From Strigamia acuminata (lineage: Eukaryota > Arthropoda > Chilopoda > Geophilomorpha > Linotaeniidae): a DNA stretch of 64,000 bases. Position numbers and translations under genes: made by a program. The stretch lies in NCBI GenBank assembly GCA_949358305.1, contig OX442322.1, forward strand, positions 3,472,001 through 3,536,000. The letters are read 5' to 3'. Under the pieces are notes generated by a model, which worked only from the letters and a program-made list of their open reading frames with translations, made no database searches and was not told the origin of the DNA. This document shows, one piece after another, positions 23,301 through 32,595 of the stretch (the stretch's first letter is position 1; each line of letters starts with the position of its first letter).

Positions 23301-23341
23301 GCGTCGGAGTCGGAATCCGTTACTCGGATATTGTCTGCCAT
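20261..23341 (-). CDS. gypsy-1 gag
   Basis: 1026 codons, long for a gypsy Gag. The N-terminal 600 residues are low complexity, rich in R, S, E and D, with many RRERERDERR-type runs. The retrotransposon Gag domain follows (about 640-800; WQFYIQNRFDGSWKAGDRF, REWYQGLKGVNWDDF, MPGETIMDYDIRARLLF). A zinc knuckle CFKCNQPGHYSNEC lies near residue 980. The C-terminus ends in lysine/asparagine codons that contain the two slippery heptamers. The product should assemble the particle and bind genomic RNA. The start is the first ATG, about 50 bases after the primer-binding site. Confidence 0.92.
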   Translation of the reverse strand: MADNIRVTDSDSDANKRAGSRKGADYHLRSGGPLPKASAHEARQKRRKPKPDRRSASEASHPSRSETRQRLDETERGEEQSHSKLPRSNRDGETSGNEVLSRNPSPRLTHDTEVGSPKAASPIQKTASNTTANSALNTPITQSRPASVRSEGHKSNASKTERVPSQPYSVSATLVDTMQLAQAEGVRYTLPTGKITVYETLQIVRAALRAHRLSPEITVVEGAYAQQMVDSAQFEADAENEARQAIRERKRKLAEREARALEYGKSQRVPTTPEEVEIVDRALHAHRYAFRSQQEAEQAFMTRLQRDKPKSVRKPEVSSSELSDESVEGDPKRTPKVSPKPERKKEVPVTPRKREVSTEQRVRPRMMALDDNTNNAINRLINANNARRNEEQTHTSRQRDDPRGNDWQQPVPILKDDGPSRKPSEDRTSSREERQRERGQQQYHYGNSDSSSDELESNAPSHHDSERGSGERRRERERDERRERERDDRRRGRKESNSSRRNPPRRSPSPDPSSDPSSNDDRRNDKSSNRRKRSNSPRDREKRRRSENSDHRREEFQDLPRQSAFTDSTGRQYTMGELGRALLGSLKAEGIDLSKRNDRNRNTGDRVKKKYAVSRRDTMSVTGNIRWQFYIQNRFDGSWKAGDRFLDEVIRIKTATKATVGDMLTHGIVELMTGSAREWYQGLKGVNWDDFLMRFDLRYGETPEEVSRKMRGLRQMPGETIMDYDIRARLLFEKAPMEFHATGFNLFFLGGLSEYSQRVLLEERAPTGGSYEEMSAFLFENTIDIEKRYYSALPEAEKAATAKRLKLSAERYGATDKIMRPTEYLSGIMELAEASVGLQIKNKLTSTLPSNPLAAPKKAPTASAMQATLEEVKEGEEAEQNVGKSDEKEEKDDYSTDEEIRSYRDTLSTGCDEEGPLVHLIHRDRAVEEFRARLKPNAGRIPKYFRKNYTPPSKVDPEKKKSIEAPRDKSNIRCFKCNQPGHYSNECPRTAKEDAKFDAIMKQMAEIKLAMAKNESKNESAQAAKK

Positions 23342-23390
23342 TTTTTGGGTATGAAAATGATCTCAAGTTCTATTCGAGTCGTTTAAATCG

Positions 23391-23408
23391 ATCCCGGACA
23401 GGCCCCCA
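23391..23408 (-). other. Primer-binding site of gypsy-1
   Basis: TGGGGGCCTGTCCGGGAT on the minus strand begins two bases after the 5' LTR. It is close to the well-known tRNA-Pro primer-binding sequence (two differences by eye), so tRNA-Pro is the likely primer. Confidence 0.65.
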
Positions 23409-23410
23409 CG

Positions 23411-24406
23411 TGTCGCGCTCAACTCGGTCTGTCGCTGATACGTGGTATGAGTCACTCTCTGATCTCGCAATACCGCTTTACTCAAGCGGTTACCCAAATA
23501 ATGTAACACGGCAAGACAATGTAAAAGGTAAATATAATAAATGTATTTATTATACGGGAATATACAGTTAAAAGGGAATAAAATATGTAAGGGAATAAAA
23601 AGGTAAAAGGAAAGGGGTGTGAAGTTGGCGGGAAACTGGTCGAGGTCGTCCTTTGTCGCTGTGGATCCAAGATGGCGTCCGCGTGGCAACGTGGTGTCGT
23701 CTTGGGCCGGCGTGGCAATGAATGGCGTCCTCGTCTCACGTTTCTCGTTCGGTCCTTCGGGCTCACGCTGGTCGGGCGCGAGTGAATGCCTGAAAGGTCT
23801 TACTTCTGGTCTGTTGTCTAGGTTTAGGGTTTTTTGTAGGTGTCCGGCGATCACACAGCGGCGGACGCTTGGTGGTTCCCGGCGATACACACAGCGGCGG
23901 GAACGCTCGTCGTGGTTACTGCAATTTAGGCTTGTGCGACCGTTTGTCTGCACAACTCGCTAAATTGGAGTAGGTTTACTATTTCTAGCTGGCTTGCTAA
24001 AATAGTGTGGTAATCTTGTTTCGCAGGTTACTCTGCGGAGGTTAACACAAATCAATCGTACTCACGTTGAAAGTCCCTTGTCCTAGGTCACTCCTGAAGT
24101 CTTTGTACTTAGGCTTGATCGTTTTAGGACGTTTGGCTTTTACGTGTATCTTGGTTGATTTTTGTGTTGGTTCTGCCCGCTCAGTGCAAGGCGAATTCCT
24201 TTGCACAAAGCGGGGGGTGACAGGTGACTAAAGCCACCCAATAGTGGAGAAGACGAATCTCCCCCACTCCCCCAGGGCAGACGCCCGTCCATTGACTGGA
24301 TGTCAATGCTCTGAGGGAAGGGAGGCGCGCGTGCGACTCCCCTTCTTTACCCGTATGTAGGCCACGAGAGAAACTCTTCGTGCCCCACCCCAGTCGGGTC
24401 ACCACA
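23411..24406 (-). repeat. 5' LTR of gypsy-1
   Basis: 996 bp with the same ends and sequence as the copy at 10884-11879. It should hold the promoter. Flanked on its outer side by ACTC (24407-24410). Confidence 0.95.
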
Positions 24407-25470
24407 ACTCCTAGGACCGCGGGACACTCGGTGGCCAGGGAAAGCCTGTGCAGAAATAGGATGGCACTAGTCGACTGACTAGAGGGTGCCAAACACACTA
24501 AAGGGCCCAAACAAAACCTTAAATAACTAATGACAAGTAATTTCGAACCCCTAAATGCACTTAAATCGATGTGAAGTTGGCAAAGTTGAGATGATTCGTG
24601 TATTTGCGGGACTCTGCGTCGCAAAACGATCCCCAAGCTGGCAGCTGGTTGCTCCCTCGTAGCACGATAGTACGCCGGGGTACAGGCTCGTGTGTGTGCG
24701 GAATTTCCTTCCTCGCACACAATCGCGATCGTTCGCGACTTCGCAATTGCCGTTGTGCAAATTGCGGCTTTTCCAGTGGATGATATGAACGTTTCACGTT
24801 CGTAAATGCTCCTGGGAGTGTCCACGGAGCTTCCAAGCACGTTGTCGAAACGTGTGCGCGAAGAAACGTATGTCGTACGTCGTTGAATCGCCGCTAAATT
24901 GCCGACGATCTCCGTGCGCTTGAAATGACGAAAATCTGGTCGAATTCCGTTGAAAACCAGCGCGAAAACGATCCAAACAATAAATATGTTCATTAAATAA
25001 AGTAATCCTCACCGCTGAATGTCCAAATCAATCCAAAAACCACGATAAATGTGTGTTGATACTGCGCAAACACTTATAAGACGGGCGCCGCCATCTTGGA
25101 TTTCGGAAAAGACGGTCTCGGTGAAAATGCACAGTCCAGCATGGTTTAACAGTTTCCAACTGTTAAATAATCAAAAAGAATGTTAATATATATTATATTC
25201 ACCGCTGTCGGCAAAAACGCTGTGGTTCCAGCGCCGAAAAACGCTTGAAAACCGTCCAAAAACGAATAATTTCGTCGTTGCCGCCCCGAACTTGGCTTCG
25301 CTGCTAAACGACGCACTTCAGACGTTCGTCGATGCCTGGTTTCTGTCTCTACGGTCCGCCCGGGTCGTGCGCGATGTCCGTGGTTGCCGAAAATATGCGT
25401 TCCTGGTCAGAATTTCGGGCTGAGTTCGAATTTGGCCACGAAACTCACGCTGGACTTACAGAGAACCATC
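24407..25470 (-). other. copia-3 leader, LTR-proximal part
   Basis: About 1.06 kb lying between the copia-3 primer-binding site and the gypsy-1 insertion. With 10701-10883 it makes a leader of about 1.25 kb, similar in length to that of copia-2. No gene is supported. The minus-strand frame at 24181-24993 runs across the LTR junction and is therefore an accident. Confidence 0.65.
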
Positions 25471-25481
25471 CTCTGCTACCA
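25471..25481 (-). other. Primer-binding site of copia-3
   Basis: TGGTAGCAGAG on the minus strand, one base inside the LTR end, complementary to the 3' end of initiator tRNA-Met, as in copia-2 and copia-4. Confidence 0.75.
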
Positions 25482-25482
25482 A

Positions 25483-26005
25483 TGTGGAAAATAAATGATG
25501 GTGTAAGTCCAAAACAGCATATTTGGCTTTGCCAAAAATCCGCACAGGCGGTGGCCATGTTTAATCATGGTTTTCAACTTAAGAGTGCATACAGAACAAA
25601 TCATTTATATGTTACATAGAATCATTGATCAGGTGACTTATGATCACATAAATGTTGAACATAGAACAAATCATGTAAAATGCAAACAATACGGAAATAC
25701 ATTTGGCATGGCATTTATAATCTTACAAATGCCAGATAATATACATAAACTTAACGCATATAAATACACAAATGTATTTAACAACAATGTCACCTAAATG
25801 CACGTACAGTATTCCTGCGTATTATACAAATTCGCAACTCAGGGCAGGTAATACAAATACACTGAAAAATTAAAGGCACGTTGTACTAATGGCGCAATAA
25901 ACCATAAACTCGCGCCAGATATCATCGCGCAATTAACGCGCTTGGTAAGGTAAACATACTTGGACATGCAACTTATTTGCCTACAAAAGAAACTTATTTC
26001 CAACA
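25483..26005 (-). repeat. 5' LTR of copia-3
   Basis: About 523 bp with TG (TGTTGGAAATAAG) and CA (TTTTCCACA) ends on the minus strand, bounded inside by the primer-binding site. It carries the GATTTGTTC motif seen in the other copia LTRs. It assigns this leader and the gag-pol at 6.7-10.7 kb to one element split by gypsy-1. Confidence 0.7.
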
Positions 26006-26042
26006 TTGGTTACAACCGATATTTTGCGCACTCCTCTGCTAC
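26006..26042 (+). repeat. Terminal LTR scrap of a copia-2-like element, inverted
   Basis: This matches 2279-2314 of the copia-2 LTR almost exactly and ends at the same terminal CTACA. It lies in plus orientation between the minus-strand LTR of copia-3 and the minus-strand copia-4 pol. It therefore marks a rearranged junction. Confidence 0.65.
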
Positions 26043-28925
26043 AGTATCGCCCTCCTGATAAAGCACAGGATAGGACTGTGAATGTCCTAGACTTGCCGAA
26101 CTCGGTAATTGCAGTGCACACGCATCCAACAGTAACTGCTCTGGCGTTGTCGGAGGCGGCAATTGGATGACCGGTGTATGAACAGAGTGAGATGTCGATA
26201 CGCCGCTGGCATGGCTAGCTCCACCATTATCGGAATCGTCGTCGGAATGATCAGAATGTTCGGAATCGGATCCTCTTGGCCAGTCATGGAACTGGACGTT
26301 GTCGTTAAACGAAACCGATTGCTGTCCGACATCAGAAAAAGTTTCTTCGGGCCGTTGAGATGCGCCACGAAGAGATTTCCGATATGATTGGCGTTCATCG
26401 ATCTTGACGTAAACCGTTTCGTAAACTCGATCTTCTACCGGATTCCAAACTCTATATCCGCGGGTACCAGTCGCGTAACCAACGAGATATCCCTCCCATG
26501 CACGCGGATCTAGTTTCTTGCGGCCTGGCGCGGTGTAATGCACCCAGCATTTGGACCCCATTTTGCGTAGGTGTCGTAAAGACAATGCTCGTTGTCGCCA
26601 TAGAATGTACGGAATTTGGTTATTCAATCTCAAATGCGGACTTCGGTTCTTCACATACGCAAAAGTAACTGCGAGTTCCGCCCAAAGGTCGTCCGGGAGT
26701 TGAGTTTCGGAGATAAGAGATCGGACACTGTCGGCCATTGTTCGATTTATGCGTTCTGCAGTCCCGTTCATTTGAGGTGATGCGGGATTGGTCCTCTGCC
26801 CTTGGATGCCCTTTTCTTTGAGGTAATTCAAGAATTCATTCGACATGAATTCGCCGCCGCGGTCGGATCTAATCGCTTTCACACGCGTATTCTGAATTCG
26901 TTCAACGCGGGCGACGAAGTCTTTGAATGCCCCAAAGGTTTGCGACTTTTGGGCCAACGGGATAATCCACGTATAACGTGTGGCATCGTCGATGATGGTG
27001 AAAACATAATCCAAACCGCCCAGGAACGTGAGCGGGGCTGGCCCCCACAAATCCATGTGTAGAAGATCTAACGGTTTCGATGTACAGGGATTCGGGTCCG
27101 GTCTATGTGAAGCTCTGGTCGATTTAGCAATTCTTGTCGGACTTCAGCTGGTTGCAGACCATAAACCTGGCCGTTAGCTGCCAGAAGCTTCATTGCATTG
27201 GTATGCAGATGACCGAGTCGACTATGCCATAGACCGGTGGCGTCTTTAACCGAAGCAGGGTTAGCAATTACCTTCTTCTGTAACGGAGGTGAATTGCCGG
27301 GAGGAGGGGAAGTCGGTATTAACTGCAGAACATTGGAATAGGACTGGGTGGTCGGATTGACAATGACCGGTGGAGGAATAGGAGTAAGGACGGGAAAAAG
27401 TGTAGGATCGGTCAGGTTTGGAATTGGTTGGGTGGGAATTGCCTTCACACTTTCAACCGCTGGCGGATCAAAACGATAGTCTGTAATTTCCCGTTGCTTT
27501 TGTTTTCCTTTAACCGGTTTCGGAACATTGTCGAAATCCACTTCTGTCGTGACCAGTGTTTTGACAGGTTGAATTGTCGGTGGAGTGGCCGTCGAAACCG
27601 TTGTCGAACTGATAGGGGCCGAACACAAACCGTCCAAATAATACAAGCCACCACGTTCCTTTGCACGAATGATTGGCAAACGATAGTCCGATTCATAAAC
27701 ATTAACCACTCCGTTGAAAATGTGGATATGATGTCGCGTTTTATCGATTTTCGACACCGAAATCAAATTTGCTTCGAAATTCGGTGCGTACAAAACATTC
27801 GTTAAATCGAGAACGCAATCCGCATCATCAACTGACGTGAGAAGTTGAACCGTTCCTCGTCCAGTAACTTGCGATTTGCCTTGCCCCAACTCGATGTCGA
27901 AAGGCGGAATGTTCGTAAAATCGGTGAATAAAGCTCGCACATGGGTCACATGGTCGGTAGCGCCACAGTCGACAATCCACTCGTTGGATTGCATAAAGTG
28001 GGCAACTGGGCGCTCAACGACTTGCGGTGCACTGCAGAAAAATGTCCCCTTCCGAATTGGACGTGAACTTCCTCGAGGACGAGTATCTTCGACCTTGGCG
28101 ACGGCGTTCTTGTTCCGTCTTCGACTCTTGCTTCTCGATGAGAGTTGTACGGAAACCGTCGGCTGATTCGGATCTTCACGTCGAGGGTGGGGGCACTTAT
28201 TCGTGTAGTGGCCCATCTGTTCGCAATTGAAACACCGAATAGTTGACAAATCACGAGCACCGGATTTATTACGCGGGCGAAACTGTCCTTTCGCAGAAGT
28301 ATGAGCCGTCAGTGGAGTTGTTCGAAGCAGACTCGCTGATCTTAAACGAGATTGTTCGGATATCAACTGTTCGGCAACCAAAGTCGGTGTAAATTTGTCA
28401 TCCGGCCAATGGTAAATTGCGAACGTTGCCTGGGTATACTCAGGTGGCAATCCCTTAAGATACTGATATGCGTGGTGGTCAGGCGAAGTTTCCTCCTTAA
28501 CGTCCTTTAATTGCCTCACGTAGTGATCGACTCGGGCAATAAAATCCGGCATATCCTCGTTGGGTCCAATCTGGAGATTTAAAAACTCCCAACGCATGGC
28601 TGCTCTTCTGGCCCGTGAGCTTGGCGCGTAAATCTTAGCCAGCGCGTCACACGCCTCCTTCGGCGTATTACATGTGTCCAACACTGATCGTTTGGGCTCT
28701 GCTGACTTGAATATAGATGTAGCCGAGGGCTTTATCTTTCTTGGTCATGTACCGATCCTTCTCTTTTTCACTTAAAGTTAGTAAATGTTCGACTTCCTTC
28801 TCCTCGGTAACATGCCTCCAAAGGCCCTCGGACTTTAAGAGCATCCGCATCGATCGTTGCCACTGCTCGTAGTTTCCAACTCCGAGTACGGGAATTTTGC
28901 TCGATGAATCTCCGGATTTGTGCAT
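26043..28925 (-). pseudogene. copia-4 gag-protease-integrase, broken
   Basis: A relative of copia-2 on the minus strand. The Gag start (MHKSGDSSSKIPVLG) at 28925 is followed by a frameshift at about 28690. The frame from 28684 carries Gag, a zinc knuckle (CFNCEQMGHYTNKC), a protease (WIVDCGATDH) and the start of integrase. A deletion of about 20 bases near 27110 removes the integrase CxxC and shifts the frame. The next frame (27056 down) holds the integrase core (MDLWGPAP, RSDRGGEF, TAERINRT) and the acidic linker. It ends at 26042 where an inverted LTR scrap is joined. Reverse transcriptase and RNase H are missing. Two lesions plus the truncation make it inactive. Confidence 0.9.
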
Positions 28926-29788
28926 CGTGGCGTGGAAAACTCGACACTTTGCGACGAAAACACAGGCTCAGGGAAATGGCACACAGGAGACACCGTAGCA
29001 CTGCACGAAAACGAAGCACAACACTCGATGCGAAGCACTTTCGAAGCGGAAACCGTCAAATTGGGCAATTCCTTCTGAAGGAATTCAAAAACCTCCGGTA
29101 GCCAGTCTGAGAGGGTCCGATCGGTGCACCTGGGCCCGCGGGAAACCTCACTTGTACCGCGACAAGCACTACCGGAGAATACGTAAACGCTTGATCGGAT
29201 TCGATCGAAGGGCGAATACGATGCTAAATGTCCCCCAAAAGCCTTAAATTCTACCTTAAAGTTAACAATGTAAATCGACAAGAAAGAGAAATAGATAAAT
29301 CGGTCGCGGGTGCAACTCTCGTGCAAATGAAGGCACGGCTCAGCTTTCTCGAAAAGCTGGAGAAAACGCAAATTCGGATTTAAAATCCGAATTCTTCTCG
29401 AAAAAATTCGAGGCTCTTCGTGAAAATGTTCTAAAGATCGGTGATTACGACCGTTCACCGGGGAACTAAGCCGCCAATAAACGTGTATCGGATTCTCGTT
29501 GTATCCGCCGCAACGTGCTAAGCGGAGAAGTGAATCCAGATTGACGAAAAACCTAAAAAAAAACAAAAATTTGTCGCGGAATTTCGGACAAAATTAACGA
29601 AGCAATGGTGAAATAGACTGCCCTGGCAGTCCAGAACGTCAATCGAACGTTTCGAAGCGAAGATTCGGGCGAAAATCGTCGAAATCGGCGAAATCTGAAA
29701 ATAAAATGAATTTCGCCGCAAAAATCGCGAATCCCGCGAAAATTACGCCGAAAATTAGGTGAAAAATAAGAGCAGATCGTCCCCAGAC
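28926..29788 (-). other. Untranslated leader of copia-4
   Basis: Homologous to the copia-2 leader. A 243-codon open frame (28835-29566) shares the blocks NENPI and LSSPVNG with the 200-codon leader frame of copia-2. No domain is recognised. Confidence 0.6.
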
Positions 29789-29799
29789 CTCTGCTACCA
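29789..29799 (-). other. Primer-binding site of copia-4
   Basis: TGGTAGCAGAG on the minus strand next to the LTR end, complementary to the 3' end of initiator tRNA-Met. Confidence 0.75.
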
Positions 29800-29800
29800 C

Positions 29801-30263
29801 TGTAGGTGAGTGGTGCGCAAATAATCGGCAAATGAACCGATGTGGAAGCGTGAAATAAAGCGCGTCGCAAATGCGCGACGGTTAATTCCGATAACAGAAT
29901 CGCGTGATGCGATTCGAGCAAGCGTGTGATGCGATTCGAGCGAGCGCGCGACTTATGGTCGCTTATATGCGCTTAAATAGCACTGAAGGTGCTCTAAAGT
30001 GAAAGTAAGCACTTAAAAACATAAAAGTTTAATGAAAAGTAAACCATATCTTACATAAATAGATTTCCAAAGGTGAAAAGATGTGAAAGTGCACACACCT
30101 GTGTGCGCTGCCATCTTGGATTCGGGATAAGAGTGTCACAGCACTCTGGTGACAGTTATTAACATTAAGTTTTAAATTAAAGAACAAATCATCTAAGTAA
30201 AACATAAGCAAAGTATGGAATTACATACTGGACAGCAGAAATTAAATCCAAATAGAGAAAACA
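29801..30263 (-). repeat. 5' LTR of copia-4
   Basis: About 463 bp, from TGTTTTC to CCTACA on the minus strand. It aligns with the copia-2 LTR, including the CATATAAGCG TATA-like box (near 29960) and the AAGATGGC block. No partner LTR is present. Confidence 0.65.
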
Positions 30264-30396
30264 GTAAATAAATGATCAAATATCAATACAATGTGTTTGA
30301 ACACAAAACATATACTATATAAACATTTGATATCGACAACAAATTTGGTCTTAGGACCAACAACCCGAAAGATGGTGCCAAACCATCGAAGAAAAA
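30264..30396. other. Short non-coding junction
   Basis: AT-rich sequence between the copia-4 LTR and the gypsy-2 ORF3 remnant. Nothing recognisable. Confidence 0.4.
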
Positions 30397-31524
30397 ATGG
30401 ATCTGGACGAGGAGATGGAACCGGAAAAGCCCATGTCCCGCAGAGAACTGGCGGAGGTGCTCACAAACCGGCCAACGCCCTCCACGGGCCAAACCGCTGC
30501 TGCGCCGTCCGCCCCAACCTTCCATCCTGTCCAACCGAGCTGGCCGCCTCTCCTTGAGGCTCCACCACCAGCCATAACTAGATGGGCGCCCCCTGGAAGC
30601 ATGCGACCAGGCGAGGCGTTCCTAGAACAGAGCCCTTTACCAACTTTGGGCCGAGTTTACGCCAGCCGCGGCCGACCTCCGGTTCGAGCTGGCCCGCTCC
30701 ATGGAAAATCCGAACTTCCAGTTTGCGAAATTACGCTCGATGGCGTTCCGCTACAGGAACCCCGGAGTTCACCCGACTTTGCTACGGAAAGTCGCCGAAG
30801 AAGTAACCGCTCAGAAGGAAGCCGTTCGCCCCACCGTGGTGGCCGAGACGGTTCCCCCCGAGACCGCCGTTAGGAGTTATACCCCGACTCCAAAGCCAGT
30901 ATTCTCGAAGGAACGAAAGACGAGTAAGCGGCCAAAGCTGATTCCGAAGCGGCCGCGCAAAGGACCCCAGACTCCGCCGCTGCCGTCGCCCTGTCCATAA
31001 AAGAGACAACTCCACCGTTGGAGATTTCCCTACTGCCGTCTCCACCACCTCCGCCTCCACCAGCTCCCGCGCCGACCCAGCTTTATCTACGATTAGAAGT
31101 GGAGTACCCCAACCTGCAAATGTCCGAAGCGACGCGCCAAGCGTTGCTAGCCACTCATCGTCAGGGCGAATCGTTCCTGCAATGGATGGCGAAGGAAATA
31201 AGGTTGACCAACGACCCGACTCTCCACCAAAGGCTCCAGCGGGCTCACCGAGAGCCCCTCACACCGCCGGAAACGCACCGAATGCGTCGATGTCCTGACC
31301 ATTTCCCAGCTTCAACTCGAATCTGGGTGCATGAAAGGAGGAGCAGCACGGACGGACCTCCCGGTCACGCTCAGTTTTTTATTAACGAATCTGAAAATCC
31401 ATCCAATCTGACCACGTCGCTGCCCGATGGCCTTCCTCCGCCACCGCCAGCCGTTAATCTCCCAATCCTACGCCCCCGCGGAGGAAAGTTGCCCGCTATT
31501 GCGCTGAGGGACCAGATAGGGTAA
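30397..31524 (+). pseudogene. gypsy-2 ORF3 remnant (homologue of gypsy-1 ORF3)
   Basis: Three overlapping frames (30397-30873, 30701-31000, 31018-31524) together carry the C-terminal third of an ORF3-like protein. The middle frame has FAKLRSMAFRYRN, matching YKLRSMAFRHAV of gypsy-1 ORF3. The last has LHQRLQRAHREPLTP and STRIWVHERRSS, matching LHQRLLRAHRAPRTA and PRVWLHERRRAP. Proline-rich linkers lie between the blocks, as in gypsy-1. The frame changes show that it is decayed. It precedes a polypurine tract and LTR in the same way as gypsy-1 ORF3, so it is the 3' end of a related element whose gag, pol and 5' LTR are gone. Confidence 0.8.
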
Positions 31525-31545
31525 TCGCCCCGATCGATGATCTAA

Positions 31546-31560
31546 GCTGAGGGAGGGACG
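31546..31560 (+). other. Polypurine tract of gypsy-2
   Basis: GCTGAGGGAGGGACG directly precedes the LTR start TGTGGTGACC. Confidence 0.7.
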
Positions 31561-32377
31561 TGTGGTGACCCTGCGGGAGGTCGTCTCTCCAGTGGACGCC
31601 ACCCGCATGAGTCACTAGGAAAGGTCAGTTCCCTCGCGCTGGCTCCGCCTTCCCCTCCTGGGAAGCGCGTGCCCCGAGGGGGTGAGGTGACACGTGGCCC
31701 GCCCCCATTGGCCGAGCCAGGCCCCTCACCCTGGCCTATATCAGGTAGAGTTTTGCGCCCTACAAGCAGAACTTACACAAACGACACCAAGAACACAGCA
31801 ACTACCTCACCGTCAGGCCAACTCCACCAAAAGTTAGGATTGATAGAGGACCGCTGATTCCAGTGCAACTGTAACTCTCACGAATTTACACTGTGTGTTA
31901 TTTCCTCGCGAAAGCAGGAAAATAACCCTTGTGGACTCACACTGAATAACCGACCCACGGTTATTCCATTGCAAAGTGTCCGAGCGCCCTGTAAGAAACT
32001 CCACGTTTCTGGACAGAGCCTTGAGACGCTAAAACCAACCCCTAGACAACAGGCACGGATAGAAGTCTCTAAAGAGCATTCCACCGCGTCCGTGAACGAC
32101 GAATCCGTGACGAATTAACTACAACCCGAGACGCCGCCTTTGTTCCGCCGACCACGCGGAACCGACGACGCCATCTTGGGAAATCCTTTGTTCGACTCTG
32201 ACCAAGTCGACTCTAGTTTTATACTGAGTGTATTTTAAGGCTTACGCCTATTGAATAAACCTATTTGTTCATTTACATATACTTAGTATTCATTTGGGTA
32301 ATTTACATATTTAGTAGAATCACAGGTAAAGTAATACACGTTAGCTCTTTAAACCTATCACCAGGTAGGACGCGACA
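31561..32377 (+). repeat. 3' LTR of gypsy-2
   Basis: 817 bp, TGTGGTGACC to CGCGACA, the same termini as the 996-bp gypsy-1 LTR but diverged inside. No partner LTR is present, so this is a truncated element. Confidence 0.8.
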
Positions 32378-32399
32378 AATTAATTATTCTATTTCACGT

Positions 32400-32595
32400 T
32401 GTTAGAATTGTTTATAAACTTGTGTGAATAGCATTGATCTGCAATGGTGTGGAAAAAGTCCAATGATAAGAAACAGCCAGGTGTTCACAGGTGTGAATTC
32501 AAACATAAAGTGAGAGCTTTATTCTCAAGTCATGTGACTCCTTAAGTATACAGTGCCACCTAGAGGCATATTATGACAGTTAAATATGTGAGACA
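32400..32595 (-). repeat. 3' LTR of copia-5
   Basis: 196 bp, TGTCTCACAT to CTAACA on the minus strand. Differs from the 5' LTR at about two positions. Confidence 0.88.

Larger units (their letters stand above)
10884..24406 (-). mobile_element. gypsy-1: complete Ty3/gypsy retrotransposon
   Basis: A 13.5-kb element on the minus strand with two 996-bp LTRs that look identical, TG...CA ends and a four-base duplication ACTC. The order is 5' LTR, primer-binding site, gag (1026 codons), pol (1356 codons or more), an untranslated gap, ORF3 (957 codons), polypurine tract, 3' LTR. All three frames are open, so the copy looks recent and possibly competent. It sits inside the leader of copia-3. Confidence 0.93.

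Noticed and set aside
24181-24993. 270-codon minus-strand frame
   Set aside because: It crosses the LTR/target boundary at 24406, so the fusion is an insertion accident.
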